Origin: Gottfriedia endophytica
Lineage (GTDB): Bacteria; Bacillota; Bacilli; Bacillales; Bacillaceae_G
Assembly: GCF_017814275.1 (NCBI RefSeq)
Contig: NZ_JAGIYQ010000004.1
Location: 1-64,000 of the forward strand
Direction of reading: 5' to 3'
DNA: 64,000 nucleotides
Made by a program: the position numbers and the translations under genes. The stretch's first letter is position 1. Every line of letters starts with the position of its first letter. Under the pieces are notes generated by a model. It did no database searches, had not been told where the DNA came from, and was given only the letters and a program-made list of their open reading frames with translations. Shown in pieces: positions 22,556 through 32,589 of the stretch.

Positions 22556-22590
22556 ATCCTTTATGTAAATGCATAAAGGATTTTTTTATT
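22556..22590 (+). terminator. Terminator after the DUF951 gene
   Basis: Perfect 10-bp stem ATCCTTTATG/CATAAAGGAT, 6-base loop, seven T. Confidence 0.9.
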
Positions 22591-22618
22591 TTAAAACAGA
22601 TGAGTTATCGTAATTTGC

Positions 22619-22647
22619 TTGTTATTTTTCCTAAGAGTAACTATAAT
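22619..22647 (+). promoter_or_regulatory. ychF promoter
   Basis: TTGTTA (22619-22624), a 17-base spacer and TATAAT (22642-22647), 38 bases before the ychF start codon. Confidence 0.75.
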
Positions 22648-22684
22648 TGTGGAAGATTGATTAGAACGTATAGGAGTGAATTTT

Positions 22685-23785
22685 ATGGCATTAACGGCAG
22701 GTATTGTAGGTTTACCAAACGTTGGTAAATCAACTCTTTTTAACGCAATTACTCAAGCAGGTGCAGAGTCTGCAAACTACCCATTCTGTACAATAGATCC
22801 AAACGTAGGTGTAGTAGAAGTTCCTGATTTTCGTTTACAAAAACTAACTGAACTTGTTCAACCTAAAAAGACTGTCCCTACAACTTTTGAATTTACAGAC
22901 ATCGCAGGTATTGTAAAGGGTGCAAGTAAAGGTGAAGGATTAGGAAATAAATTCCTTTCTCACATTCGTCAAGTAGATGCAATTTGTCAGGTTGTTCGTT
23001 GTTTTGCTGATGATAATATTACACACGTTTCTGGGAAAGTTGATCCACTTTCTGATATTGAAACAATTAATTTAGAGTTAATTTTAGCTGACCTTGAATC
23101 AGTTGATAAACGTATTGATCGTGTTGCAAAATTAGCTAAGCAAAAAGATAAAGATGCTTTATATGAATATGAAATTTTAGCACCTCTAAAAGAAGCTTTC
23201 GAAAATGGGAAACCAGCTCGATCTGTTGAATTTACGGAAGAGCAAATGAAGGTTGTAAAAGGTTTACACTTATTAACATCTAAGCCAATGCTGTATGTTG
23301 CTAACGTTGGAGAAGATGATATCGTTGATCCTTCTGAAAACGAATATGTTCAAAAAGTAAAAGAATTTGCGAAAGATGAAAATTCTGAAGTAATCGTTAT
23401 CTGTGCTAAAATTGAAGAAGAAATTTCTGAATTAGACGAAGAAGAAAAAAGAGTATTCTTAGAAGAATTAGGAATTGCTGAATCAGGATTGGATCAGTTA
23501 ATTCGTGCGGCATACCATCTTCTTGGACTAGCAACTTATTTTACTGCTGGTGTTCAGGAAGTTAGAGCTTGGACATTTAGACAAGGAATGAAAGCTCCTC
23601 AATGTGCAGGTGTAATTCATACTGACTTCGAACGTGGATTTATCCGTGCTGAAACAGTTTCATTTGAAGACCTTTCTACTTATGGTTCAATGCCAGCTGC
23701 AAAAGAAGCAGGTAAAGTGCGTTTAGAAGGAAAAGAATACATTGTACAAGATGGCGATGTTATGCATTTCCGTTTTAACGTGTAA
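22685..23785 (+). CDS. ychF: Redox-regulated ATPase YchF (Obg family)
   Basis: 366 residues. G1 is GLPNVGKSTLFNA (8-20), then FTDIAGIVKGASKGEGLGN. The C-terminal TGS-like domain ends the protein in DGDVMHFRFNV, the universal YchF end. It binds ATP rather than GTP and associates with ribosomes. The ATG at 22685 lies 5-6 bases after AGGAGTG. It has its own promoter and is followed by the rpsF promoter. Confidence 0.95.
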   Translation: MALTAGIVGLPNVGKSTLFNAITQAGAESANYPFCTIDPNVGVVEVPDFRLQKLTELVQPKKTVPTTFEFTDIAGIVKGASKGEGLGNKFLSHIRQVDAICQVVRCFADDNITHVSGKVDPLSDIETINLELILADLESVDKRIDRVAKLAKQKDKDALYEYEILAPLKEAFENGKPARSVEFTEEQMKVVKGLHLLTSKPMLYVANVGEDDIVDPSENEYVQKVKEFAKDENSEVIVICAKIEEEISELDEEEKRVFLEELGIAESGLDQLIRAAYHLLGLATYFTAGVQEVRAWTFRQGMKAPQCAGVIHTDFERGFIRAETVSFEDLSTYGSMPAAKEAGKVRLEGKEYIVQDGDVMHFRFNV

Positions 23786-23814
23786 GTTAATAAAAAGTAA
23801 ATTTAAACTATTCT

Positions 23815-23853
23815 TAGGGACGGGTTGATTAAAACTCGTCCCTATGTTATAAT
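23815..23853 (+). promoter_or_regulatory. rpsF operon promoter, embedded in a dyad
   Basis: TTGATT (23825-23830) and TATAAT (23848-23853) are 17 bases apart. An inverted repeat with one mismatch, TAGGGACGGGTT (23815-23826) and AACTCGTCCCTA (23833-23844), lies over the -35 and spacer. The hairpin has no T-run. It may serve as the 3' end of ychF mRNA while the same DNA starts rpsF transcription. Confidence 0.75.
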
Positions 23854-23879
23854 TTTGACTCGTGAGTAATTAAAATAAT

Positions 23880-23913
23880 TGCTCCTTGCCCTTAAATAAG
23901 GGCCGTTAGTCCA
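23880..23913 (+). promoter_or_regulatory. S6:S18 ribosomal-protein leader motif
   Basis: The leader just before rpsF folds as CCCTTAAATAAGGG followed by CCGTTAGTCC, placing the CCG element next to a stem. That arrangement is known for the S6:S18 autoregulatory leader of rpsF operons. The pairing was assessed by eye only. Confidence 0.6.
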
Positions 23914-23930
23914 AAAGGAGGTGAATTGTG

Positions 23931-24221
23931 ATGAATAAATACGAAATTATGTACATCATTCGTCCAAACATTGAAGAGGAAGCACAAAAAGCATTAGTTG
24001 AGCGTTTTAACAATGTATTAACTGAGCAAGGTGCTGAAATCACGAACGTTAAAGAGTGGGGTAAACGTCGTTTAGCTTATGAAATTAACGATTTCCGTGA
24101 TGGTCAATACATGCTTGTAAACGTAACTTCTAAACCAGAAGCAGTACAAGAATTCGATCGTTTAGCGAAAATCAGCGAAGATATCATTCGCCATATCGTA
24201 GTTAGAGAAGAAGCAAAATAA
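23931..24221 (+). CDS. rpsF: 30S ribosomal protein S6
   Basis: 96 residues, [20 protein letters not shown] to VVREEAK, with the conserved [20 protein letters not shown]. Normal length. The ATG at 23931 is preferred over the GTG one codon earlier because of AAGGAGGTG spacing and family alignment. First gene of rpsF-ssb-rpsR; S6 and S18 pair on the ribosome and likely regulate the operon through the leader. Confidence 0.96.
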   Translation: MNKYEIMYIIRPNIEEEAQKALVERFNNVLTEQGAEITNVKEWGKRRLAYEINDFRDGQYMLVNVTSKPEAVQEFDRLAKISEDIIRHIVVREEAK

Positions 24222-24252
24222 TTTTGAATTACAATAGGGAGGTAAGAGTCAG

Positions 24253-24735
24253 ATGATTAATCGTGTTGTGCTTGTAGGTCGTCTAACAAAAGAACCAGAT
24301 TTACGTTATACTCCAAATGGAGTAGCAGTTGCGACATTTACTCTAGCGGTTAACCGTACCTTCTCAAATCAGCAAGGTGACCGTGATGCAGATTTTATTA
24401 ACTGTGTTGTTTGGAGAAAACCTGCTGAAAACGTAGCAAATTTCCTTAAAAAAGGTAGTTTAGCTGGCGTAGAAGGACGTATTCAAACTAGAAATTATGA
24501 AGGTCAAGATGGGAAACGTGTTTATGTAACAGAAATTGTTGCAGATTCCGTTCAATTCTTAGAACCTAGAAATGCAGCTGCTAACCAAGGTGGTTCGTTT
24601 GGTGCAAATCCTTCGAACCAAGGTTTTAACACTGGATCTCCATTTGATGAACCGTTCAAACCAAGTACAAACGATGATCCATTTGGTGGATCAGGGAAAA
24701 CGATTGATATCACTGACGACGATCTTCCTTTCTGA
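24253..24735 (+). CDS. ssb: Single-stranded DNA-binding protein
   Basis: 160 residues. The OB-fold (1-~105) starts [21 protein letters not shown] Gly/Asn/Pro-rich linker follows, and the acidic protein-docking tail ends DDDLPF. This is the housekeeping SSB, between rpsF and rpsR as in other Firmicutes. Ribosome site GGGAGGT. Confidence 0.96.
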   Translation: MINRVVLVGRLTKEPDLRYTPNGVAVATFTLAVNRTFSNQQGDRDADFINCVVWRKPAENVANFLKKGSLAGVEGRIQTRNYEGQDGKRVYVTEIVADSVQFLEPRNAAANQGGSFGANPSNQGFNTGSPFDEPFKPSTNDDPFGGSGKTIDITDDDLPF

Positions 24736-24807
24736 TGAATATAGTTCGTAATGTTGTTCGGTACACATTACGTGAAACTGATTTAAACAATAAAGGAGGG
24801 AAATAAA

Positions 24808-25044
24808 ATGGCATTTGGACGCAAAGGTGGACGTGCTAAACGTCGTAAAGTATGTTACTTTACAGCTAACGGCATTACAATCATCGATTTCAAAGACGTA
24901 GAATTATTAAAACGCTTTGTATCAGAACGTGGTAAAATTTTACCTCGTCGTGTAACTGGTACTTCAGCTAAATACCAACGTAAATTAACGATCGCAATCA
25001 AACGCGCTCGTCAAATGGCTTTATTACCATACGTTGCTGAATAA
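24808..25044 (+). CDS. rpsR: 30S ribosomal protein S18
   Basis: 78-residue basic protein starting [20 protein letters not shown] and ending [20 protein letters not shown] before the ATG. Last gene of the operon, closed by a strong terminator. Confidence 0.96.
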   Translation: MAFGRKGGRAKRRKVCYFTANGITIIDFKDVELLKRFVSERGKILPRRVTGTSAKYQRKLTIAIKRARQMALLPYVAE

Positions 25045-25052
25045 TTATTATT

Positions 25053-25084
25053 AAAGCACAGCGAATTATTGCTGTGCTTTTTTT
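25053..25084 (+). terminator. Terminator after rpsR
   Basis: AAAGCACAGC/GCTGTGCTTT, 8-base loop, T-run. Confidence 0.9.
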
Positions 25085-25188
25085 AGTGGAGAGGACAAAA
25101 TAGCAGTATCTAATTTTTTTTTATTATTTATGGTAAAATATATAGATAGAATAAATCTTGGTAACAAGTTATAGAAAGGAGATGTACT

Positions 25189-26115
25189 TTGAAAAATACA
25201 CGACTAGTTACAGAAGGTGCTATTTTATTAGCGATCTATTCTGTACTTATATTAGCGTATAGATATATCCCTTTTCTTTCGTTAATATTAACTTTTATTA
25301 TGCCTTTACCATTTATCCTTTTCAGTATTAAATATACATTGAAAGAATCATTCATTATTTGTGCGTGTGCCTTAGGTTTAACGGTTATTATCTCATCAGT
25401 TTCAATTCTTCCAACCACGTTTATGTTTTCTACTGTTGGTATTTTGATCGGCTATTTAATTAATAAAAAAAGGTCAAAAGAAGAAATTTTACTCTCAAGT
25501 ACTTTTTTATATTTAATACATATTGTACTTATATACTCGCTTGCAAAACTATTTTTCAATATAGATTTTGTAAAAGAAATTACTAACTCAATGAATGAGG
25601 CGATTAAGCAATCGCAATCGATCTCGGCAGGTTTGGGATTAAATTCAAATAAAGCTAGTCTAGATCAATTTAAAATGGTCATAAAACTGATTCCAAGCAT
25701 GTTACCAACTTTATTGTTAATGTGTAGCTTTCTTTTGTCGCTTTTAACTCAAGTTTTAACATTCCCTTTAATAAAAAGATTGGGGTTCAATGTCCCGATA
25801 TTTAAACCGTTTAGAGAATTTAAGTTACCATTAGGATTTGTTTGGGTATTTTTTGCAGTATTTATTTTATCATTTTTTAAATCTCAACCTGGAAGCTTCT
25901 TCTCGTTAGCGATATTAAATATAAGTTACCTATTGGAAATTGCACTAGTCATTCAAGGATTTGCTGTAATTTTTAATTTTTGTTATTCACGGCAGCTTTC
26001 TAAAGCGATTCCAATCATTATTCTTATTATGTGTCTTTTAATTCCTAACGCCTTATTTATTGTAAGTTTAATTGGAATAATTGGTATGGGCTTTAACTCT
26101 CGCATTAGAAAATAA
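25189..26115 (+). CDS. yybS: YybS-like membrane protein (DUF2232)
   Basis: 308 residues, strongly hydrophobic with about eight membrane segments, starting MKNTRLVTEGAILLAIYSVL. This is the DUF2232/YybS family, related to S-components of ECF transporters; no substrate is known. TTG start 6 bases after AAAGGAGATG. It is placed just before gdpP, as in B. subtilis, and probably shares transcripts with it across a 156-base gap in which I see no clear terminator. Confidence 0.85.
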   Translation: MKNTRLVTEGAILLAIYSVLILAYRYIPFLSLILTFIMPLPFILFSIKYTLKESFIICACALGLTVIISSVSILPTTFMFSTVGILIGYLINKKRSKEEILLSSTFLYLIHIVLIYSLAKLFFNIDFVKEITNSMNEAIKQSQSISAGLGLNSNKASLDQFKMVIKLIPSMLPTLLLMCSFLLSLLTQVLTFPLIKRLGFNVPIFKPFREFKLPLGFVWVFFAVFILSFFKSQPGSFFSLAILNISYLLEIALVIQGFAVIFNFCYSRQLSKAIPIIILIMCLLIPNALFIVSLIGIIGMGFNSRIRK

Positions 26116-26271
26116 AAATGATAATTCTACATACAAATTAGTCAAAGGTTTATTTTTAATGTATATCAGTTTTTTTTAACTCACCTTTTAATTCATAATA
26201 AAGTATTTTGTATTAGTGTTAATCTTAAATAAGTAATTCGAAATTACTTATTTGGTGTAGGAGCTGAATGT

Positions 26272-28248
26272 ATGCAAGATTTTCATAAGAAACAAACGTT
26301 TCTTATACCTGTTTATCTATTACTTGCCTTGTCTATTCTGTTAATTGGAGTAATCACTTATATTTATCCTTTGCTAGGGTTCCTATTTATTCTAATTTTT
26401 CTTTGCATCTTATATTTTGTTATTCGAATAGAATGGACATATAAAAATAAGTTGGAGCTTTATATAAAATCAATTACGGCAAGAGTAAAAAACTTAAATA
26501 ATGAAGCGATAACTGAGATGCCAATTGGGGTACTTATTTACAACAAAGAGTACCAAATTCAATGGGGAAATCAGTATATTTTAGATAGAATTGACAGTCT
26601 TAATTTGAATGGAAAACATCTGTTTGATGTATCTGAAGGACTAATGACGCTTGTTACACAACAGGAAAAGAAAGAAGATGTCTTGTTAATCAATAAACAT
26701 ACTTACCGAGTTATTTTACGAAGAGAGGAACAAGTTATTTATTTCTTTGATGTAACTGAGCAAGCACAGTTAGAAAAACTTTATGAGGATCAAAGAACTG
26801 TTATTTCAGGAATTTTATTAGATAATTACGATGAAATTACTCAAGGTCTTGATGACCAGGAAAGATCGAGTATCAATGGAACGGTAACGACGATTTTAAA
26901 TAATTGGGCAAACCAATATGGGATTTTTCTACGTAGGGTTTCTTCTGATCGACTTTATGGAGTTTTAAACGAGGGTATATTAGCTGAGCTTGAAAAAAAT
27001 AAATTTTCAATTCTTGATACAGTACGTGAAGAAACAACTAAGAAAAATCTTCCTATTACCCTTAGTATTGGAGTAGGAGTTGGGATGACAAGCTTACCTG
27101 AGTTAGGTCAACTTGCTCAATCGGGTTTAGATTTAGCTTTAGGTAGAGGTGGAGACCAAGTAACAGTAAAAAATGTTAATGGTAAAGTTAAGTTTTTTGG
27201 TGGGAAAACAAATCCAATTGAGAAACGAACGAGAGTTAGAGCAAGAGTTATTTCACATGCTTTAAGAGATTTAATGAAAAGTAGTGTGAATGTCATCGTT
27301 ATGGGCCATAAAATGCCTGACATGGATGCGATCGGTTCGGCAGTTGGTGTATTAAAAATGGTACAACATAATGAAGTACCTGGTTATATTGTCGTTGACC
27401 ATAGCGATATTGATAAAGGTGTTCAAGGGTTAATGAAAGAAATGCAAAAAAATGAAACGATCATGTCTAGTTTCATTTCTCCAGAGCAAGCGGAAGAACT
27501 TATTACTGATGATACATTAATTATAATTGTAGACACGCATAGGCCATCTATGGTGACAGAGGAAGCTCTTTTACAAAAAACAGATAAAATTGTTGTAATT
27601 GATCATCATAGGCGAGGAGAGGATTTTATTAAGGATGCTATTCTCGTTTATATGGAGCCATACGCATCGTCTACAGCGGAATTAGTGACGGAACTACTCG
27701 AATATCAACCAAAAAAAGTTAATTTAAGTATGATTGAAGCGACAGCCTTATTAGCAGGCATAATAGTTGATACAAAAAGTTTCACCTTCCGAACAGGTGC
27801 AAGAACATTTGATGCAGCTTCTTATCTAAGGTCAAATGGTGCTGATACAATATTAGTACAAAAACTATTGAAGCAAGATATGAAGCAGTTTATCAAACGA
27901 GCTGAATTAATTGAAGAGGCTTATATTTATAAAAATGGTATCGCAATTTCACATGCGTCAGCGGATGAAGAGTATAGTCAAGTGTTAATTGCCCAAGCAG
28001 CAGATACATTGTTATCAATGACTGATGTGGTTGCATCATTCGTAATTGCAAAAAGAAGCGATAATGTAATTAGTATTAGTAGCCGATCGCTAGGAGATGT
28101 AAATGTCCAACTAATCATGGAATCACTTGGTGGTGGGGGACATTTGACAAATGCAGCTACACAAATTGAAAATATGACTATAAAAGAAGTAGAATTAAAA
28201 TTAATCGAAAATATAGATCAATATCTTGAAGGAGGAACCATACAATGA
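26272..28248 (+). CDS. gdpP: Cyclic-di-AMP phosphodiesterase GdpP
   Basis: 658 residues. Two membrane helices (10-50), a PAS-like domain (~80-165), a degenerate GGDEF domain with SSDRLYG (224-230), then DHH/DHHA1 with [13 protein letters not shown] (345-357), [15 protein letters not shown] (442-450) and a late GGGGH. It degrades c-di-AMP to pApA and so affects wall homeostasis and potassium. Normal length. The stop overlaps the rplI start by 4 bases (ATGA). Confidence 0.94.
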   Translation: MQDFHKKQTFLIPVYLLLALSILLIGVITYIYPLLGFLFILIFLCILYFVIRIEWTYKNKLELYIKSITARVKNLNNEAITEMPIGVLIYNKEYQIQWGNQYILDRIDSLNLNGKHLFDVSEGLMTLVTQQEKKEDVLLINKHTYRVILRREEQVIYFFDVTEQAQLEKLYEDQRTVISGILLDNYDEITQGLDDQERSSINGTVTTILNNWANQYGIFLRRVSSDRLYGVLNEGILAELEKNKFSILDTVREETTKKNLPITLSIGVGVGMTSLPELGQLAQSGLDLALGRGGDQVTVKNVNGKVKFFGGKTNPIEKRTRVRARVISHALRDLMKSSVNVIVMGHKMPDMDAIGSAVGVLKMVQHNEVPGYIVVDHSDIDKGVQGLMKEMQKNETIMSSFISPEQAEELITDDTLIIIVDTHRPSMVTEEALLQKTDKIVVIDHHRRGEDFIKDAILVYMEPYASSTAELVTELLEYQPKKVNLSMIEATALLAGIIVDTKSFTFRTGARTFDAASYLRSNGADTILVQKLLKQDMKQFIKRAELIEEAYIYKNGIAISHASADEEYSQVLIAQAADTLLSMTDVVASFVIAKRSDNVISISSRSLGDVNVQLIMESLGGGGHLTNAATQIENMTIKEVELKLIENIDQYLEGGTIQ

Positions 28249-28691
28249 AAGTAATTTTCTTAAAAGACGTAAAAGGTAAAGGTAAACTAGGAGAAGTTAA
28301 AAATGTATCAGATGGCTATGCTCATAATTTTCTAATAAAAAATGGTTATGCTATTGAAGCAACAGAAGGAAATATGAAAACGTTAGATGCTAAAAAGAAA
28401 AAAGAAGCAAAAGATGCTGAAATCGAACTAGAAAATAGTAAAGAATTAAAAAATAAAATCGAGCAACTTACAGTTGAACTAAAAGCTAAGTCTGGTGAAG
28501 GTGGTCGTTTATTTGGCTCAATTACTAGTAAGCAAATTGCGGACGAATTACAAAAAGCTCATGGAATTAAATTAGATAAACGTAAATTTGAAATGAATGA
28601 TGCAATTCGCGGTTTGGGAGTGACAAACATTAAAGTAAAATTGCATCATGAAGTGACTGCAACATTAAAGGTACATGTTAAGGAACAATAA
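28245..28691 (+). CDS. rplI: 50S ribosomal protein L9
   Basis: 148 residues starting [20 protein letters not shown], the L9 signature, with a long central helix and a C-terminal rRNA-binding domain. Start coupled to gdpP by a 4-base overlap, with GAAGGAGGAA inside gdpP. Confidence 0.96.
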   Translation: MKVIFLKDVKGKGKLGEVKNVSDGYAHNFLIKNGYAIEATEGNMKTLDAKKKKEAKDAEIELENSKELKNKIEQLTVELKAKSGEGGRLFGSITSKQIADELQKAHGIKLDKRKFEMNDAIRGLGVTNIKVKLHHEVTATLKVHVKEQ

Positions 28692-28717
28692 AAGTATAAG
28701 TTGGGGGGATATAACAA

Positions 28718-30079
28718 ATGAGTGATTTATTTACTGATCGTACTCCGCCTCAAAATATAGAAGCAGAACAAGCTGTTATCGGAGCGATACTGTTAGATTC
28801 AGACTCCCTTATTCCAACTTCTGAACGCTTAATGCCTGAGGATTTTTATCGAGCAGCTCATCAAAAAATTTATGAGTCAATGCTAACACTTTCTTCAAAA
28901 AATGAGCCACTAGATGTCATCACAATAACTTCTGAGCTGGCAAACCGTGGAGTGCTTGAAGAAGTAGGTGGAGTATCCTACTTAAATGATTTGCTAGCAT
29001 CGGTTCCAACTGCTTCAAACGTAGATTATTACGCAAAAATTGTTGAAGAAAAAGCGGTATTAAGAAGGCTAATTCGAACTGCTACAGGCATTGCTACTGA
29101 TGCCTATTCATCAGAAGATACAGTAGATGTGTTATTAGATGACGCCGAAAAGAAGATATTAGAAGTTTCTCAACGTAAAAATGTTTCTGGATTCCAGAAC
29201 ATTAAAGATGTAGTGTTTCAAACGTTTGGAAAGATCGAACAGCTTTATAGCAGTAGAGGTGAAATTACAGGTATCCCAACTGGATTTACAGAGCTAGATA
29301 AAATGACTGCTGGCTTTCAACCGAATGATTTAATTATCGTTGCTGCCAGACCTTCAGTAGGTAAAACTGCATTTGCTCTGAATATAGCACAAAATGTTGC
29401 AACGAAAACGAGCGAAAATGTAGCGATCTTTAGTTTAGAGATGGGAGCAGATCAGCTCGTTATGCGTATGCTTTGCGCAGAAGGTAATATCAATGCACAA
29501 AAGTTACGTACTGGTTCACTTGAACAAGAGGATTGGAATAAACTCACAATGGCAGCTAGTAGTTTAGCTGGCACAGGTATCTATATCGATGATACACCTG
29601 GAATTCGCGTAAATGAAATTCGTTCGAAGTGTCGTCGATTAAAGCAAGAACATGGTTTAGGAATGATCTTGATTGATTATTTACAGTTAATTCAAGGGAA
29701 TGGTCGAGGTGGAGAGAACCGTCAACAGGAGGTATCAGAAATCTCTCGATCACTAAAGCAATTAGCAAGGGAGTTAAAAGTACCTTTAATTGCCCTGTCA
29801 CAGCTTTCTCGTAGTGTTGAGTCACGTCAAGATAAGCGTCCAATGATGTCCGATATACGTGAATCTGGAAGTATTGAGCAGGATGCTGATATTGTAGCTT
29901 TCCTTTACCGCGATGATTATTATGATAAAGAGTCAGAGAGTAAAAATATCATAGAAATCATCATTGCAAAGCAAAGGAATGGTCCAGTAGGAACTGTACA
30001 GCTTGCCTTCGTAAAAGAATATAATAAATTCGTTAATCTTGAACGACGATTTACGGATGAACATGCACCATCTGCATAA
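28718..30079 (+). CDS. dnaB: Replicative DNA helicase (DnaB family)
   Basis: 453-residue hexameric helicase (called DnaC in B. subtilis). The N-terminal domain opens PPQNIEAEQAVIGAILLD. The RecA-like motor has ARPSVGKTAFALN, FSLEMGADQLVMRML, and LIDYLQLIQG. No intein. GGGGGGAT before the ATG. Follows rplI by 26 bases and is closed by a terminator. Confidence 0.96.
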   Translation: MSDLFTDRTPPQNIEAEQAVIGAILLDSDSLIPTSERLMPEDFYRAAHQKIYESMLTLSSKNEPLDVITITSELANRGVLEEVGGVSYLNDLLASVPTASNVDYYAKIVEEKAVLRRLIRTATGIATDAYSSEDTVDVLLDDAEKKILEVSQRKNVSGFQNIKDVVFQTFGKIEQLYSSRGEITGIPTGFTELDKMTAGFQPNDLIIVAARPSVGKTAFALNIAQNVATKTSENVAIFSLEMGADQLVMRMLCAEGNINAQKLRTGSLEQEDWNKLTMAASSLAGTGIYIDDTPGIRVNEIRSKCRRLKQEHGLGMILIDYLQLIQGNGRGGENRQQEVSEISRSLKQLARELKVPLIALSQLSRSVESRQDKRPMMSDIRESGSIEQDADIVAFLYRDDYYDKESESKNIIEIIIAKQRNGPVGTVQLAFVKEYNKFVNLERRFTDEHAPSA

Positions 30080-30083
30080 TAAT

Positions 30084-30120
30084 AAATCACATAGGATATT
30101 CTTCTATGTGATTTTATTTT
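30084..30120 (+). terminator. Terminator after dnaB
   Basis: AAATCACATAG/CTATGTGATTT with a 9-base loop and TTTATTTT. Confidence 0.85.
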
Positions 30121-30182
30121 GTCATAAAAAGTATAAATTACGAATGGAATTAGGATTTTATCCTCAAAATTAGAGTGTTTTA

Positions 30183-30235
30183 TTGACAAATACCGTAAGT
30201 TTGATATACTAATCTTGTTTTTAGTTCGGAAAAAA
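30183..30235 (+). promoter_or_regulatory. purA promoter with PurR-box-like elements
   Basis: TTGACA (30183-30188), 16 bases and TATACT (30205-30210) form the promoter. AATACCGTAAGTT in the spacer and TTAGTTCGGAAAA (GTTCGG core at 30224-30229) are inverted, imperfect matches to the Bacillus PurR box. PurR control of purA is known in B. subtilis; here it is inferred. Confidence 0.65.
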
Positions 30236-30263
30236 CCGTAATATATTTCGGAGGTGCAACACA

Positions 30264-31553
30264 ATGTCATCAGTAGTAGTAGTAGGTTCACAATGGGGAG
30301 ACGAAGGTAAAGGTAAAATTACAGACTTTTTATCTCAGCAAGCAGAGGTAGTTGCTAGATATCAAGGTGGAAACAATGCTGGACATACAATTGTATTCCA
30401 CGGTGAAAAGTATAAATTACATTTAATTCCATCAGGTATTTTCTTCCCAGAAAAAATTTGTGTAATAGGGAACGGAATGGTTGTTGATCCAAAAGCATTA
30501 GTTCAAGAACTTGCTTACTTACATGAAAAAGGTGTAACAACTGATAACTTACGTATTAGTAATCGCGCACACGTTATTCTTCCTTATCATTTAAAACAAG
30601 ATGAGCTAGAAGAAGAAAGAAAAGGCGACAATAAAATCGGTACTACGAAAAAAGGTATTGGACCTGCTTATATGGATAAAGCAGCTCGCACTGGTATTCG
30701 CATGGCTGATTTATTAGATAAAGAAGAATTTTATATTCAGTTAAAACGTAACTTAGAAGAAAAAAATCATATGTTTGTTAAAATGTATGATTCAGAGCCA
30801 CTTGATCTTGAACAAATTTTTGAAGAATACTATGAAGTTGGACAACAAATTAAAAAGTATGTGTGTGATACGTCAGTAGTATTAAATGACGCAATCGATG
30901 AAGGACGTCGTGTTCTATTTGAAGGTGCTCAAGGTGTTATGTTAGACATCGACCAAGGAACGTATCCTTTCGTTACTTCATCTAACCCAGTTGCTGGTGG
31001 TGTAACAATCGGTTCTGGTGTAGGACCAACAAAAATTAAGCATGTTGTAGGTGTGTGTAAAGCTTACACTTCTCGCGTTGGAGAAGGAGCTTTCCCTACT
31101 GAATTACATGATGAAATTGGACATCAAATACGTGAAGTTGGACGTGAATATGGTACAACAACTGGTAGACCTAGACGTGTTGGTTGGTTTGATAGCGTAG
31201 TAGTTCGCCATGCTAAACGAGTAAGTGGTATTACGGATTTATCACTAAACTCAATTGACGTGTTAACTGGTTTAGAAACAGTAAAAATTTGTGTTGCTTA
31301 TAAATTGAATGGTGAAGTAATTACAGAATTCCCAGCAAGTTTAAAACAATTATCAAAATGTGAACCTGTTTATGAAGAGCTTCCAGGTTGGACAGAGGAT
31401 ATTACAAGTATGAAAACATTAGATGAACTTCCTGTAAATGCACGTCATTATGTTGAGCGTGTATCTCAATTAGTAGGAATTCCATTATCTGTATTCTCAG
31501 TAGGACCAGATCGTAACCAAACAAATATTGTTCGTAATGTATACGGTGGCTAA
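30264..31553 (+). CDS. purA: Adenylosuccinate synthetase
   Basis: 429 residues; converts IMP, aspartate and GTP to adenylosuccinate, the first step to AMP. Motifs: [10 protein letters not shown] (13-22), [35 protein letters not shown] and [21 protein letters not shown] precedes the ATG. Single-gene unit with its own promoter and terminator. Confidence 0.97.
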   Translation: MSSVVVVGSQWGDEGKGKITDFLSQQAEVVARYQGGNNAGHTIVFHGEKYKLHLIPSGIFFPEKICVIGNGMVVDPKALVQELAYLHEKGVTTDNLRISNRAHVILPYHLKQDELEEERKGDNKIGTTKKGIGPAYMDKAARTGIRMADLLDKEEFYIQLKRNLEEKNHMFVKMYDSEPLDLEQIFEEYYEVGQQIKKYVCDTSVVLNDAIDEGRRVLFEGAQGVMLDIDQGTYPFVTSSNPVAGGVTIGSGVGPTKIKHVVGVCKAYTSRVGEGAFPTELHDEIGHQIREVGREYGTTTGRPRRVGWFDSVVVRHAKRVSGITDLSLNSIDVLTGLETVKICVAYKLNGEVITEFPASLKQLSKCEPVYEELPGWTEDITSMKTLDELPVNARHYVERVSQLVGIPLSVFSVGPDRNQTNIVRNVYGG

Positions 31554-31562
31554 TTAAAAGTA

Positions 31563-31606
31563 AAACCTCTTTTACTAAAGGAGTTTTAGTAAAAGAGGTT
31601 TATTTT
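31563..31606 (+). terminator. Terminator after purA
   Basis: A 17-bp arm starting AAACCTCTTTTACTA pairs with 31585-31601, leaving a short loop and then TATTTT. Confidence 0.9.
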
Positions 31607-31639
31607 ATCTTGTGCTGATCTATTTGAATGGGGTTTTTT

Positions 31640-31770
31640 AGGCAATTTGATTAAATCGGGAATCCCGTGACACTCCTGCGATAAAACGGGCTGAATCCCC
31701 CTTTAGGGCGCGGAGGATTAACAGTTAGTGCGTGGAAAAGGAGCGGATTATCTTGAAAGATCAAAATGTA
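31640..31770. repeat. GC-rich dyad patch, likely repeat remnant
   Basis: Between the purA terminator and the tRNA promoter lies an island richer in GC than its surroundings. It has the palindrome CGGGAATCCCG and a hairpin around AATCCCCC and GGCGCGGAGGATT. It has the look of the dispersed non-coding repeats seen at 18.7 kb but is not the same core. No gene is visible in 31607-31926; the reverse-strand frame at 31651-31833 is low-complexity and unconvincing. Confidence 0.4.
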
Positions 31771-31825
31771 GTGTAACAAAAATATAGTTAAAATAAAAAA
31801 ATGAATAATTTTTTTAAAAAAAGTA

Positions 31826-31855
31826 TTGTGCAAATTATATAGTTCATGTTATGAT
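31826..31855 (+). promoter_or_regulatory. Promoter of the tRNA cluster
   Basis: TTGTGC, an 18-base spacer and TATGAT, 72 bases before tRNA-Lys. Confidence 0.6.
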
Positions 31856-31926
31856 AAATCTTGTCGTTGTTAAGAATAATTTTTAACTTTATGAGACATA
31901 TTGTCGAATACATAAGTTACTATTAT

Positions 31927-31999
31927 GAGCCATTAGCTCAGTAGGTAGAGCATCTGACTTTTAATCAGAGGGTCGAAGGTTCGAATCCTTCATGGCTCA
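31927..31999 (+). tRNA. tRNA-Lys (TTT)
   Basis: Cloverleaf with acceptor GAGCCAT/ATGGCTC, anticodon loop CTTTTAA and T-arm GGTTCGAATCC. CCA is not encoded. First of four tRNAs on one transcript. Confidence 0.96.
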
Positions 32000-32010
32000 T
32001 CATTTATTAT

Positions 32011-32082
32011 GGCCCGTTGGTCAAGCGGTTAAGACACCGCCCTTTCACGGCGGTAACACGGGTTCGAATCCCGTACGGGTCA
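32011..32082 (+). tRNA. tRNA-Glu (TTC)
   Basis: Acceptor GGCCCGT/ACGGGTC with one G-U pair, anticodon loop CTTTCAC and T-arm GGGTTCGAATCCC. CCA not encoded. Confidence 0.96.
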
Positions 32083-32097
32083 TTCTTAACTTAATAT

Positions 32098-32173
32098 GGT
32101 CCCGTGGTGTAGCGGTTAACATGCCTGCCTGTCACGCAGGAGATCGCCGGTTCGATCCCGGTCGGGACCGCCA
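32098..32173 (+). tRNA. tRNA-Asp (GTC)
   Basis: Acceptor GGTCCCG/CGGGACC, anticodon loop CTGTCAC and T-arm CCGGTTCGATCCCGG. CCA is encoded, unlike in the two preceding tRNAs. Confidence 0.96.
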
Positions 32174-32200
32174 TTTACATATAAGTAATTTGGTTAAAAA

Positions 32201-32273
<73 letters not shown>

Positions 32274-32275
32274 TA

Positions 32276-32312
32276 AAAGATATCTCATATTGAATGAGAT
32301 ATCTTTTTTTTC
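32276..32312 (+). terminator. Terminator of the tRNA cluster
   Basis: AGATATCTCAT/ATGAGATATCT with a 5-base loop and eight T. Confidence 0.92.
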
Positions 32313-32352
32313 ATATTCTAAATGGTTGTCAATGTAGTGATATAATCATAAA

Positions 32353-32515
32353 AAGGTTGAATTGTATAAGAGTGTAAACGGGTAAAATTTAGGAATATGT
32401 TCTATCAACCAATTTAGGATAGAGATTTATTAGTGTAAGTATATTTTACAAACTATACATGTTAATTTAAAATAAAGATAGGAAAGTGCCTCTAGCAACA
32501 AGCTAGAGGTTTTTT
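32353..32515 (+). ncRNA. Candidate small RNA between tRNA-Phe and walR
   Basis: A consensus extended -10, TGATATAAT (32338-32346), stands after the tRNA terminator, with no good -35. About 150 bases later there is a clean intrinsic terminator. No open frame with a ribosome site lies between them. A short non-coding transcript or remnant of a lost gene would fit; nothing identifies a known RNA family. Confidence 0.3.
32489..32515 (+). terminator. Orphan intrinsic terminator
   Basis: CCTCTAGC/GCTAGAGG, 5-base loop, six T. No annotated gene ends before it. Confidence 0.8.
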
Positions 32516-32589
32516 AACAATAATTTATGGGTTCTTCAAGGAGGTTTATATAACCTGTAGAAATTTATAAATAAAGGGAATAAAAAGGC

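Noticed and set aside
31651-31833. 60-codon minus-strand frame
   Set aside because: Lies across a GC-rich dyad patch and a poly-A/T stretch; no ribosome site.
31901-31908. TTGTCGAA as a Spo0A box before tRNA-Lys
   Set aside because: Downstream of the tRNA promoter with no sporulation gene nearby; probably chance.
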